Positions 12,866-24,458 of a stretch of 64,000 bases of DNA are shown one piece after another (positions within the stretch are counted from its first letter, which is position 1; the number at the start of each line of letters is the position of its first letter). This DNA is from Sipunculus nudus. Lineage: Eukaryota; Annelida; Sipuncula; Golfingiida; Sipunculidae. The notes beneath the pieces were generated by a model, which saw only the letters and a list, made by a program, of their open reading frames with translations, did no database searches and was not told where the DNA came from. The translations under genes and the position numbers were made by a program. The stretch lies in the NCBI GenBank assembly GCA_026874595.1, contig CM049312.1, positions 79,872,429 to 79,936,428 on the forward strand, given 5' to 3'.

Positions 12866-12920
12866 AGGACAAAGAGTGATTGCTACAGCTCCAATGACTT
12901 TCAGACAGCTAAGCTGAAAT
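12866..12920 (+). repeat. Isolated 3' end of a tandem-core repeat
   Basis: GGACAAAGAGTGATTGCTAC, then AGCTCCAATGACTTTCAGAC and AGCTAAGCTGAA, matches the terminal module at 4043-4093 and 49310-49358. No core unit precedes it, so it is an end fragment. Confidence 0.7.
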
Positions 12921-14600
12921 AGTCATTGAAAGGCTTATTTGGTATTTGCTACATTTCTTCTCCTTTAATAAACATAACCAGTTTAATCATTCAACATCCA
13001 ATAGTCTTCCTTCCATTTATGCTTTTGTATATACTCTCTAAGGTGTTGTTTAACAGAGTAAAAAGAAACTACAATATACACAGAGAGCAGCTTGTTAGAT
13101 ATGTAACCCATGAAGGAGAGAATGTACATAAAGAAAATTGAGACTAAAAATACTAACATGTATTACCATAATGCTTGGATTCACATAACATATATCACTC
13201 TGAACTGATAACATTGACACATTATCTAGTTCGCTGAATAATTTACATGTATTCCAGTTGCAATTTACTAATTAATTCTATTCAGGTACATAAAGGAAAA
13301 TGAATGGATATCTATAAAGAAGATGTTGTAATGGTGGAAGTGCAGACATTATAACTATTTATATTTTATTCTGCTGTCATCACAATAATTTAGACTTTTT
13401 ATTGATTTAGCTTTCTTTTTCAATTATTCATTGAACTTATTTGCACTTGAGATCTGGATAGCTGGCCATAACACATTTAAAAGACATATATAAGCAATGC
13501 AAAAACTGTTAATCAAAAACATAATCTGGAAATAATTTTGTAAAAAGTAAGTAAATTATTCCCCTTATTGTTCCTGTCTTTTGTAACTCTACTCAAGCAC
13601 CTATGTCATGTATAATCCGAATCCCTGAGCTGGTATGAAATACATCTTGTATGTTGTATTTTGCTGTGGGTCTTATCTATCAATACACTTAAATATACAA
13701 TGATCAAACAAATGTTCTCTTTACTTTACTGTAATATGTGCCTTGCTGGATTGATATCACACTTAGTACACTTCCTAGCTTGTTCATTATCAAATGTAAA
13801 TCACAATATTATCATCACATCTATTCCTCTTTCACCATATGTATTGTACATAAAGAAATCAGACTACATGAAGGATTCCTACAAGGCATGGTTCACTACT
13901 GTAAAAAAGTAGCTTTTTTTGTTTATTTTATGACTCTACTTAGTGACTAACGTTGCTGTATTCTGTTATGGACAGACTGATTAAAATAATATTTGCATAC
14001 TTAAATTTAAATAAGAGTGCTTTCATGAAAATAATATTCCAATAAAAATTCAGCAATGTATGTTATCACAATTCAGTAATAACACTGATACTGCATAACA
14101 AACTTCTACGCTGGGTGTGATTTTATCTAATCAAATTTTGTCATATTACATTTTTTCTGTATAAATACGAGGTATAGGTTAAAACTTCTAAGGCAAAGGA
14201 AGGTTTATGTATTACAAGGTATTTTCACTAATTTTTTCTAATTATAAACTCTTTATCTGGGGTAAAAAATGCAACCTCTACTACACAATGTCCTGTTACA
14301 ATATATTCAGGCCTTCTTTGAGGTTCATATCTGAAATTAAAAGAAAACTTTCATTTATTGTTCTGTCTGAAATTATATAAATCACGAGAAAGGACTGTTT
14401 ACAAAACTTCAGCCCTCAAAAACAACTTCATTATTGATACATATCATGATACTTCATCCATGACCATGATATAGAAGACCAATACATATTATTATCAGAT
14501 ATATGATAGTTTAAATTACTAAAAAAATCCTCATTCATATAAAGATATCCAACCTTCCAATACCATTTAATTTCAAAATATAAACAAATCAACCACTGGT
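12921..14600. other. AT-rich non-coding stretch
   Basis: No recognisable gene or repeat. Short open frames at 12926-13141 and 13661-13950 give AT-codon-rich peptides with no known motif, and I do not call them. Confidence 0.55.
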
Positions 14601-15399
14601 CTTGATGCTCAGCTGACTAACTTGGCTAATAAGTGAAGAAGCTATTTTTATAACCAAAGAAGAGAAGAAGGTGGTTCTGGCACTGACCTTCTCCACTACT
14701 TCACTATGGAGTCTTCTTTTTGTAGCCCTAATTGTCAATTTTCTTGCCCAAGGAACATAAGCAGCACTTGTTAAACTAAGTATTCAATATGTTTATGTTT
14801 GAGGTGTTTTTCAGTCATGCTGAGCTGTACCAGTGTAATCAGTAGGTAAAAACTGGTGGTGCCACCTTTATTTTTTTCTTCTAATTTTTATGTCTCTGAG
14901 CCTGTACACAGACTACACACACTGAAAACAAGTTCGCAAGAGAGGACCAAGCAACCATGAACATTTTGTGGTGATTTGATGCCATCTTGTCTGGAACAGC
15001 TATAGGTGTCACCGTCTGAATATCAAATATTTGCATGTGTGAAAAATAAATGCATTTGACCAAACTGATGTATGACATGAGTCAATGTAACACAAGGCCT
15101 ACAGGCCTAATGCGAACCTGTGTAACTGGATATTCATCAGGTATGATACTTCCATGATGGACCATTACTTTCAAGTACATGTGTGACATGTATATGTACA
15201 ATGCATGTATTAAACCTGTGTATAAGCACCAAATACACAAAAAAAAGACGACCAGAGGTAATGTGCTCGACGGAAAAAACTCTGACCAAGATTGGAATAA
15301 AGGTAATCAGAAAATGATTCATAGTTTGAAAAGATTCGACCAATATTGACAAAGTAACAATGGAAATATATTTATATGTGTTTTCATAAACTTGACCTT

Positions 15400-16810
15400 A
15401 GACATATTAAAAAATACACATACAGCTTAAAAAAAATCTTTCATGTATACGATAGGTGAAAGTTACAAAGTGATTCCTGGTAAACTGTGGGCTGTAGAAT
15501 GCTGTATAACAGAGGCAAGAACTAGCAAGAAGGCAAAATTGAGGACAACTGACAAACAGACATACATATTAATAAAGTGACACAAAGCTGAGACAAGTTG
15601 AACAGACTAGGTTATGCAGAAGATTAAGATAAAAAAAGAGCAAAATTTTGTGAAGATAGGACCAGAATTTCCAAAGTTAAGAGGAAAATAACATTTTGAA
15701 GTGTTTTGAAGTTACAGACATACTAATAAAGTTATCAAAGCTGAGACAAATGACTTGATCAAGTTATGAAGACCACCAAGAGGAAGAAATTAAGCTATAG
15801 TTTATGTAATTAAAATTTATAGTGTCGGAGAAATTGTAAAATATGATATTTTCATGAAGTCTGAGTGCAGTGCCCCCTAGCAGCCATACCCCCCCCCCCA
15901 AAAAAAAAAATCACTTTTGAAATATTAATGTAAGACATAAGATTCACCAGTTTCTAAAGGATTTCTGCAAAACTATGGTCTGTAGAATGCTATGTGTTAG
16001 ACACAAGAACCAGCAAGAAGGTAAAATTGAGGACAACTGACAGACAGACAGATGAACTGACACAAAACGGAGACCAGATGATTTGGCCAAGTTATGAAGA
16101 AGACCCAAAGGAAGAAAATAAACTATATTATATGTAATTAAGATTTATAGTTTTGGAGATATAGTCAAAAATGAAGTTGAGTGCAGCGCCCCCTATCAGC
16201 CATATCCCAAAAATGGAAAATCACTTTTGAGATATTAGAGTAAGACATAATATTCAGCAGTTTCAAAAGATTCCTGCAAAACTGTGGCCTGTAGAATGCT
16301 ATATGTTAAACAGAAAAACAAGGAACAAGGTGAAACTGAAGGCAAGTGACAGACAGACAGACATACTGACAAAGTGACAGAAAGTTGATAAAAGATGACC
16401 AGACCTTTTTATGAAGAAGACACAGAGGGTAAAATGAGCCTAAGTTTGTGAAGATAGGACAAATATTGACAAAGTTATGAAGAAAATAAAATTTCAAAGT
16501 TTTTCAATGATCTTAACCGTTGACCTTTGCCAAACAAGAACAATAGGCTTCCAGCACTTTTGACTTTAAATCAACCCTGAACGTTTCTCATCGATTGCTA
16601 CAAAATTATGGCCAGGAGAGTAGTGACAAACAAACACACAATGAGCTTGACCGTTGACCTATGCTTCCAGCACTTTTGACTTTCAATCAACCCTGAAAGT
16701 TTCAGATAAATTGCTACAAAATTGTAGCCAGGACAGTAGTGAAAAACAAACACACAAACAGACATGCAACTGACCAACCTGCTTGCCAAAATCGAGGATT
16801 TCCGGCAAGT
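15400..16810 (-). repeat. Repeat B, antisense copies
   Basis: At least three tandem units contain, on the + strand, GTGCAG(T/C)GCCCCCTA.CAGCC, TCACTTTTGA.ATATTA, GTAGAATGCTAT.TGTTA and GACAACTGACAGACAGAC. These are the reverse complement of the 325-bp units at 51420-53300 (AGGGGGCGCTGCA, GTTTGTCAGTTGTC). The block ends at 16781-16809 with GCTTGCC...GGATTTCCGGCAAG, the same short inverted repeat that starts the direct copy at 50829. This fixes the orientation. Confidence 0.8.
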
Positions 16811-16849
16811 AATGATTCTACTGAAATACTGGCAGGATGTACTTCAAAC

Positions 16850-17300
16850 AAATGATTGTAGCTGGCAGCACCAGTCTTGTGTATGAAAAAGCCATAAAAG
16901 ATGTATGGCATGAACAATTTCAGGCAGGTTCTTCAAACCACTCTTGGGCTATGTGCAAAAACAATTGAAGGTGGCACCACAAGTCTTGTATACAACAAAA
17001 CTATCCGAGTTGTATGGACATGCATAATTTCAGTCTGATATGTCAAATCACTCTTGAGAAATGAGCAGGAGCATACATTGTGAAAAAAATATTGTCTGTG
17101 GTGCCACCAGTCTTGCATACAATGAAGCTATCCGAGATGTATACACAAGCCCCGTTTAAGACCAATATATCAAACCTTTATCTTAGAATTAGGCAGGAAC
17201 AACACTGTACAACAATCATTGTAGGTGGCGACACCTGTCTTGTGTACGAGAATGCCATTAGATGCATGGACAGACCAAAATTTCAGGCAGATAAATCTTT
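16850..17300 (+). repeat. Repeat F, ~127-bp tandem units
   Basis: Four units are marked by a GG(T/C)GGC.CCACC-like motif followed by AGTCTTG(T/C)(G/A)TAC and then AAGC(C/T)AT near about 16860, 16974, 17098 and 17225. Between the motifs lies AATTTCAG.C.GAT.TGTCAAACC. Related units of about 145 bp are at 47210-47790. Confidence 0.75.
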
Positions 17301-17340
17301 TGAGTGGCGTTCACTTGGCTGACCAAGCTAAGCTGAGGCA

Positions 17341-17860
17341 GGCAGCTGCCCAAGTCAAGCGAAGCTAAATGCTAGCTGCACTGATTGTACTCTTGACCTG
17401 CACCTGGCCGCACCGAGTGAATTCTTGACCTGTACCTGGCTGCACTGAGTGATATCTTAACATGTTGCAAAATCAGATACAGCTGGCAGTCTGCTAAAAA
17501 TAGATCCAGACTTAACCCTGGTGTGTCGCCACTGGCAGTTTGCCAAGCTTTTTATAGATACAGACAAAATGTTGGCATGTTGCCAAGTCTGTTGATCCAT
17601 ACTGAAAGAATCTGGCTACAATGCTCTTTTTCAAGCTGCTTATTCATAAGATGTTTTTTATCAAAATGTTTGGAATAGTAACAGATTCGTACAGAAAGCA
17701 TGATCAGAATACAGATATATTTTATCCATGGATTTATTTCACACACAAGATGGAAATGGACACCAGTTACAAGTTTTTTTGCTCATAAAATCAGCTTGAA
17801 GTAGCTAACACCACATAAACCTCAATTTCAAATATGAGTCATGTGCCAACATTTGCACAA
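17341..17860. other. Spacer with short 39-bp duplication
   Basis: TCTTGACCTGCACCTGGCCG and TCTTGACCTGTACCTGGCTG repeat about 39 bases apart at 17390-17455. The remainder is unremarkable. Confidence 0.55.
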
Positions 17861-18195
17861 AACTTGGTGATACCAACACCTGCTGTTTCTGAGATCAATT
17901 TAGAATGACTATTTTAGAGATTATTTCTGTGAAATACTGAACAATGTGGCTGAACAGTTCCGGAGAAGGTATTTAAAGGTTTTTAAGCATTTCCTCTATA
18001 ACATCTAAGTAAATGCAGATAGCAAAAACAATGAGCAAAATCAAATTCAGTGTTTTAGATGAATGAATTTTTGCACAAAATTTGGTGATGCTAGCTTCTG
18101 CCATTTTTAGAGATAGTATGGGTACAGATGACGGCCAACAGATGATGGACGACTGCACACCATCTCATAAGCTCGCAGGTTCGCTGAAAATGATA
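17861..18195 (+). repeat. Repeat C, copy 1
   Basis: It carries CACAAAA(C/T)TTGGTGAT twice (about 17857 and 18075) and ends CACACCATCTCATAAGCTCG, then CAGGTTCGCTGAAAAT. The same end occurs at 26500-26545. The terminal CAGGTTCGCT module defines the family. No coding capacity was found. Confidence 0.65.
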
Positions 18196-18399
18196 AAATA
18201 GAACAACTTGCAGCACAGGGCAAAAAAATTAACATTTTCTGGGAGTTACACGGTGCTGAAATCATAAGAAAAACATTCATAACCAGAAAATATTATGTTC
18301 TGGATGTCAACTGCGTCAACTTTAACCAGACATTTTCTTTGTCAAGTAGTTTACCTTTTCAGGTACTAAAATGTTAAATAAAGTGCTCTATTAACCCTT

Positions 18400-18402
<3 letters not shown>

Positions 18403-18444
<42 letters not shown>
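18403..18444. repeat. (TA)n microsatellite
   Basis: About 42 bases of perfect AT alternation. Confidence 0.95.
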
Positions 18445-18446
<2 letters not shown>

Positions 18447-18581
18447 TTTTATGTTCCATTCTCCTAAGGCAAGAATATGTTTCAATAAGATCTTAATTTT
18501 TCTAATCCTATTAATTTTCTTATCAAATAAATTTTACACATTTGCAATAAAATCTAATGTCCAAGTGGCCAGGAATCAATG

Positions 18582-18624
18582 GCGGGGGGGGGGGGGGGAA
18601 GAAGAGGAGGGGGGGGGGGGGGGG
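18582..18624 (+). repeat. Paired poly-G tracts
   Basis: Two G runs of 14 or more bases flank a GAAGAAGAGGA linker. The strand is entirely purine over about 40 bases. Confidence 0.9.
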
Positions 18625-18659
18625 CAAACAAAGCCTGACCTGCAATTCTGCTGAGGCAG

Positions 18660-19506
18660 GAAAATAATGAACACATGTTTGTATTAGATCCTCATTTTTT
18701 TATCACATCAATTTTTGTTTTATTATAAGTTTATACTGCTTTACATTTCCAATATATAACATATATATCTGAATATAAAAGTTGATTCATAATTCTAAAT
18801 TGCATCATCATAAATCTCAATATTGTAAGATAACAGCACATCATGCATACAAATTTATATATTAATTTTTTATCTCAAAAATATATCCTTTAAATTTGCA
18901 TAATAATACATATCTAAAAAGAATACTTGATTCAGATTTTTTAAAAAATTTCCTTTATTAACTATATTTATCCATAATTTGCTTCATATTTATAAATTTA
19001 AGCATACTGATTGGTTTAATTATATTTGTTAAAATCATTTAAGAGAAAACTTATTTCTTTAAAAATGCTACATAAACACAACATGGCATCTTCCAGATTA
19101 CACCTTGAATGACTTTTTCACGGAAAGTTTTTGTATATTGGAGTGGAAATAGCATTACAATTAAAGAGATACAGTGAAAACAATAACAATTAGTGCATAA
19201 CACTTGGTGGGTTGGGTTTGGGGGGGGGGGAGGGGTGATATGAGAATAACTGTTCACCTGTCACAGCAGGGGATCTCCCCCAGTGACTGTATTAAATCAG
19301 AAACCCTGGCATAGCTGACTTCCGGTGACCTGGAGTGGGACCCTGCATCTGGACAAAGGAAATGAGTACAATAGAGCCTCTAGAAAAAAATCAATTACTA
19401 GCCTTATTTCCAAACTTTTATTTTCAAATTTCAGATATAAACAATTTAAATACTTATGTTTACATGCTGTGAAAATTAAATCAATAGTACTAACATTACT
19501 GTTATC
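18660..19506. other. AT-rich non-coding stretch
   Basis: Very AT-rich, with a poly-G of ten near 19220. No gene or recognisable repeat before the TIR element. Confidence 0.55.
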
Positions 19507-19509
19507 TTA

Positions 19510-20901
19510 AGGCGGTTTCACACCGGATGCGTCCGAACGAATATAACACGAAAGAATATTTCTGTCGTTCCGACTAAAATCCTGTCACATCCGAAATTTC
19601 ATTCACACCAAATCCGAACGACATTTTTGGTTTCCGACCGAGGAATTTTCGTCTCCAAAATTCGTAATGGATAGGTATATGAGCAATATATCGGATGCAC
19701 TTAAATATAGGCTTTATGGCCCTATATAAAGACCTATACAAAAATGTCGAATATTCTGAACGTGTATATTGATTTTCTCATTAAGTTTTAATTAATAATT
19801 ATTAATAATAACGTTTTTATCTCTAAGTGTACTGACCGTATAATTGAAAATAATATTTACCACTCACTCGACCAAAATTCCCATTTCAACATGAATTTAA
19901 AAATAATTGCGCAACCTCTTGTTTCAGGAGAATGGATGCCACTGTAAGTGCTGCAATTCAAGTAAAATTAAAGTTTGAATCACTAGTTAAGTTTGATTTA
20001 TATTTCATTTTCAAATCTGCCAATATGATTTTGAACAGTCTGCGCACCGCTATGAAACTTCTGTTTAAATGCAAAACGTTGAACTAAAAATAATACTATG
20101 ATAATAATACAAAACACAAATGAAAAAAGTTATTGTTCCATTTTTTTTCTATATTTACCGCGGATTTATTATTTGTAATGAACAGTTTGTCCTGGATAAT
20201 GTTGCTAATTTGTGTCATATCGCTTACACAGCTGACTTATATATAGGAGGGGGGGCGGGGGGGGGGCGCTAGGCGGGATGATGTAATCAATGTAATCATC
20301 CCTCCCCCCTTCGGGAGAATAATTTTAATATATTGCAAATAATATATAAAAAATTAGAATTTAAAAATTGTAAATTAAAATAAGTAGCCTAGCGGCAATT
20401 GAAATCCCTTTTGATAAAAATTTAACCCTCCCCCCCCCCCCCCCGGAAATTTACAGATTATATAAAAAGAAGATTGATTTAAATGAAAAAAAAACCTTGG
20501 AGCTAAAATAAAGTAATAAATATCTGTTTAAATAAAATAAATTTGAATGAAAATAAAAGAATCCCTTTTTTATATTTTTACCACATAATTTTAAAATAGT
20601 GGACAAGGAAACAACACTTCTATGTTGTACAGTATTACATATATATCAAAGAGGTAACGTACAAATGAACCAGTCTGGTTAAAAATATTCCAGCTCTTTT
20701 GTGTTGAAGGTGAAAAGAAGCCATTCTTGTCCGATGCGAACGACGAAAAATAGAACGTTATATTTTTATCGTTCGGATAGCATCGTTCGGATTAGATGTG
20801 TATGCACCAACATAAAATAAAGTAATTTATTTTTTTGTTCGTACAACAAATTTTCATTCGGACGTAAAATTCGTTCGTACGCATCCGGTGTGAAACCGCC
20901 T
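19510..20901. mobile_element. Non-autonomous TIR transposon with TTA target duplication (PIF/Harbinger-like)
   Basis: The left end AGGCGGTTTCACACCGGATG continues CGTCCGAACG. The right end is its reverse complement with one mismatch over about 30 bases (20872-20901, ending CCGGTGTGAAACCGCCT). Both ends are flanked by TTA (19507-19509 and 20902-20904), consistent with the 3-bp TWA duplications of PIF/Harbinger transposons. Inside both ends the octamer CCGAACGA or its inverse TCGTTCGG recurs (19531, 19615; 20760-20870), as expected of subterminal transposase sites. The 1.39-kb interior is AT-rich and carries poly-G (20248-20266) and poly-C (20429-20444) runs but no transposase frame, so it depends on a helper. 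Superfamily assignment rests on the duplication length only. Confidence 0.85.
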
Positions 20902-20904
20902 TTA

Positions 20905-21413
20905 CAAGCAGTCTGTAAGACATGTTACTGAATTAACATTATACATAATAATCATACTGTACAGTTTATTTTGAAGGGACTGACATTTATGAGTTATATG
21001 CTTTTGAATGGATATTTACGCTGTTTAATTTTAGTATTTATATCCATTCCTTGGTTGGGAGAAAGTTAAGCAGTCACAAAGTAAAATTTATGCATATTTT
21101 GCATTGGTAAACAGATGTCCTTTTAATCTTTACAGCGTTGCCATGGTAACAAACACTCAAGTCCGAGTCGGGTCATGCCTATTGGATACTAGAGTTTAAA
21201 AAATGAAATTCCTTTAATAAAATACTGAGATAAAACTGGCAACTTTGATATGTCCCTGAATCATTGCCTAATCATATGTCATTCCATACCAAAACAAATC
21301 CCTAAAACCCACAATTGTGTACAACACAAGACTTCATGGGCCCCTTGTTAATACATTACTCAAATCAGAAGTCACCTTTATTTCGTTGGTCTTGATGTGT
21401 CTGCACAGCTTTT
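20905..21413. other. Non-coding spacer
   Basis: No gene or recognisable repeat seen. Confidence 0.5.
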
Positions 21414-21470
21414 GGCACCTTATGCCTAATCACAGGTGATTCACTCACCTGTGATTAGGCATAAGGTGCC
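21414..21470. repeat. Perfect 26-bp hairpin
   Basis: The arm starting GGCACCTTATGCCTAATCAC at 21414 (26 bases) is exactly complementary to 21445-21470, which ends CATAAGGTGCC. The loop is TTCAC. No mismatch was found. Confidence 0.97.
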
Positions 21471-21960
21471 AGTATTTTATTGAAGGAATTTGCGATTATT
21501 TTTCTGCAAGTCAAGAACGCCAAAAATTTTTGTCCACAGGGCAGAATAAGGAAAATGCATAACTAACTATTACAGAAAAATAATAACCTACTTTTTCATT
21601 TTCCTGTAAACAATTTAAACAATTTTATGAGTGACTAGTTTATTTTGTAGCGACATCTTGCAATTAATCTGTGAAATCTCAGGCAAGAATAATGATGTCA
21701 CAATAGACAGGACGTACAAAAGAGCCACCAACATTCATGGGACCAATAAACAAGAGCTGCTGACCCGTTTACAGTTGGAATTGTATTGTTCTCGTACACG
21801 CACTCCATTGTTACGTCAAATTACTTCATATTCATATCCAAGGAGGATAAACAATGGCCACTTCTTAGGGACTTCATGAACCATGGATATATATGAGACC
21901 CGTCAACCAGGCCATGAAGTAAATAATATTTAGATCATTAAAATTTTTTTTATTTATGAG
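21471..21960. other. Non-coding spacer
   Basis: An open frame at 21631-21879 starts with GTG and has no recognisable domain; not called as a gene. Confidence 0.45.
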
Positions 21961-21969
21961 CCCTATTGT

Positions 21970-23000
21970 TCAGAGAATATGGGTAACAGAAATTTCAGGT
22001 TTCCTAGGAGATTTTTCATTCGTCTCCCTGGATGTCAAGTAAGAAGATTCTAGGTTCAGCAGTTACAGTTTGTGCCATGTTAACAGATGACCACTTCATT
22101 TGAAGGTCTCATAAATAGAGAAAAAAATGCCTAAAAAATTGAAAAAAATATAGGTGGCGCCACCAGTTTGCAGGAACTGATGGAACACTCTATGATCAAT
22201 ATGCCTGCAAAGAATCATGGAGATCACTGATTATTCAGATACTGGAGCTTTTGTATCAAATTTTTAATTATTCTGAGGGGTACTTACTACGAAGGATATG
22301 GGCAACAGAGACCTAATTTCATGTTTTCACAGAGACTATTCATGAATCTCCTTCGATATCAAGTTGGAGGAGTCTAGGTCCAGCGGTTACGATTTGTGCC
22401 CTGTTAACAGATGACAGCTTCTTTGAAGGTCTCAAAAATAAAGAAAAAAATTCATAAAAATTGGAAAAAAAATACAGATGGCGCAACCAGTTTGCATGGA
22501 ACTGATGGAACATCCCATGATCAATATTCATGCAAAGAATCATGGTGATCAATGTAGTGGTTTATCAGATACTTGAGCTTTTGTATCAAATTTTGCATTA
22601 TTCTGGGGAGTACTTTGGAGCCCAATAGCTCAAAGGATGTGGGTAACAGAGACCTAATTTCAGGTTTTCAAGGAGATTGTTCATGGACCTCCCTGTATAT
22701 TACGTTTGAAGATTCCAGATCCAGTGGTTACGATTTGTGCCCTGTAAACAGATGACAGTTTCATTGCAGATCTGAAAAAAAAAGAGAAAAAAAATTATCA
22801 AAATAAAAAAATACAGGTGGCGCCACCAGTCTGCAGAAACTGATGAAACATTCCATGATTAATATCCATGCAAAGAATCATGGTGATCAATACATTAGTT
22901 GTTCAGATATTAGAGCATTTGTGTCAAATTTTTCATTATTCCGGGGAGTACTTTGGAGCCCACAATTTAACTGTGGCAGCCATACTGGACCGAAGGCTTC
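21970..23000 (+). repeat. Repeat A tandem-core block, three units
   Basis: Three units of about 330 bp each contain GG(T/A)GGCGC(C/A)ACCAGT(T/C)TGCA at 22153, 22477 and 22816. Each then carries GAACTGATGGAACA, CATGCAAAGAATCATGG, GAGCTTTTGTATCAAATTTT, ATGGGTAACAGAGACCTAAT and CAG.GGTTACGATTTGTGCC. The same unit order recurs at 47980-49270 and once each at 3660 and 36100-36600. No ACGG microsatellite end is present here, so this copy is truncated on the right. It is noncoding. Confidence 0.85.
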
Positions 23001-23899
23001 TCCGAAAAAATAACACCCTCATATTGTTAATCATGTTTCAACATGTCATTTCATGTCAAAGGAAAATCAGACTGATTTAATGTCGAACAATTTTTAGTCT
23101 CACAAATTTAATGGGAAAGCTGAGCATTTTATGGCTGAAGAAAGTTTACGTACTTTTGTGTTACGGTCACTTAAGTGGTGTAGCGAGAATATCATTTCCC
23201 AAGAGTACTGCAGTCACACACAGTTATATGCTGTCATTTTAGCTTTCCATAAACATACACTGTTCTTTCCTTAGTCTGGCCAATCAGGAGGCTGCATGTA
23301 TAAATGGATGCTGGATGGAGCAGGGTAATTAGTAGTCTGAGACTGGTGCCAGCCACAGAGGTTATCTAGTACACATTGTTCATGTGGTCATACTTTGTCA
23401 TTAGTGTAATGTTAATGAAGTCACATTATATACCTATTATGGATTTATTAAATCCTGGAGATCGAATGGAGTAACTACTGGGATCCCTTATGGCATCCAA
23501 TGTCACTGTATCTCTCTGATTAAATGCATGTTTTTTTAATCTTTTATTTGCTGGAAAAATAATATTTTATTATAAATATTGGCAGGTACACAGTATAATA
23601 AAAAGAACTTATGATGTTATATCATAAATCAATCATATGAATGGTATAACTTTTGAATCTCTGTTTTTTGGTTTTCGTCATCATTTTGCTTTACAGTATT
23701 GTAATTACAAGAGAAAATCTGATGCAATGTCTGGAAAAATGCAATCTTTTGTGTTAAATTATTAGTTTTCCATCAATAAATACGTGTAAAACAAATTTTG
23801 ACATTTAACTAGGGACCCATGGGTCTCAACACTAAGCTATATTTGTTTATGAGCTTTTTCAAAATATGGGCCCTGTGATCGGTTTGATCAAAGCCTACT
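23001..23899. other. Non-coding spacer
   Basis: No gene or recognisable repeat seen. Confidence 0.5.
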
Positions 23900-23906
23900 T
23901 GAATAC

Positions 23907-24432
23907 AAGGCTTGGGTCAAGTACATGTACTTGTACTTGGTACTTGTACTTAAGTACAAATATCCAAGTACTTGCCTTGTACTTATACTTGGCACTTTAA
24001 AAGACTCATACTTGCCAAAAATGAACTTGAAAAATAGAGTACTAGTCAAGTATAAGATTTAAACAAAAAAGAAAATTATATCTTCTAACCATAAACACAG
24101 GATGAGGAAAGCTTGTGATGTTCAGAATATCTTAAGCACTATGACAGACTGATAGAAATTTGTTGCCAGCTAGATCTCAGTCATAAACTGCTTATATTGT
24201 AATCCTGGTGCTTGAAATGATAATAATACATAATAAAAGAACATTCAATACACTTTGTGTCTTTTTGAATTATTTAAATGATAAAGTACTTGTACTTGTA
24301 CTTAAGTACAGATTCCTTTACTTGTATTCAAGTACACCTAAAAATTTCCGCACTTGTACTAATCCTTGTCAAAAGCTGAAGTACCTGTACTTGTACTGAA
24401 GTACAGACACCATGTGCTTGGCCAAAGCCTGA
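23907..24432. mobile_element. hAT-like MITE built of GTAC palindromes
   Basis: The left end AAGGCTTGGGTCAAGTAC and the right end GTGCTTGGCCAAAGCCT are imperfect inverted repeats. They are flanked by the direct repeat TGAATAC (23900-23906 and 24433-24439), close to the 8-bp duplications of hAT elements. The first and last 100 bases are packed with AAGTAC, CTTGTACTT and GTACTTGTAC, so each arm is itself partly palindromic. There is no transposase. The superfamily is an inference from the duplication length and the CA(A)GG-type end. Confidence 0.65.
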
Positions 24433-24458
24433 TGAATACTCAAACTTGAGTTATCAGC

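Larger units (their letters stand above)
14604..17340. repeat. Composite tandem-core repeat block
   Basis: The left side has GCTCAGCTGACTAACTTGGC (14606) and the right side has GGCTGACCAAGCTAAGCTGA (about 17317), which is roughly its inverse. The same GCTCAGCTGACT motif bounds the element at 46921-49358. Inside lie a GTGGTGCCACC motif (14859), antisense copies of repeat B (15400-16810) and four F units (16850-17300). It appears to be a nest of tandem-core elements rather than one intact unit. No protein-coding gene was found. Confidence 0.55.

Noticed and set aside
12926-13950. Short hydrophobic open frames
   Set aside because: Non-ATG or chance starts in AT-rich sequence, no domain, no splice context.
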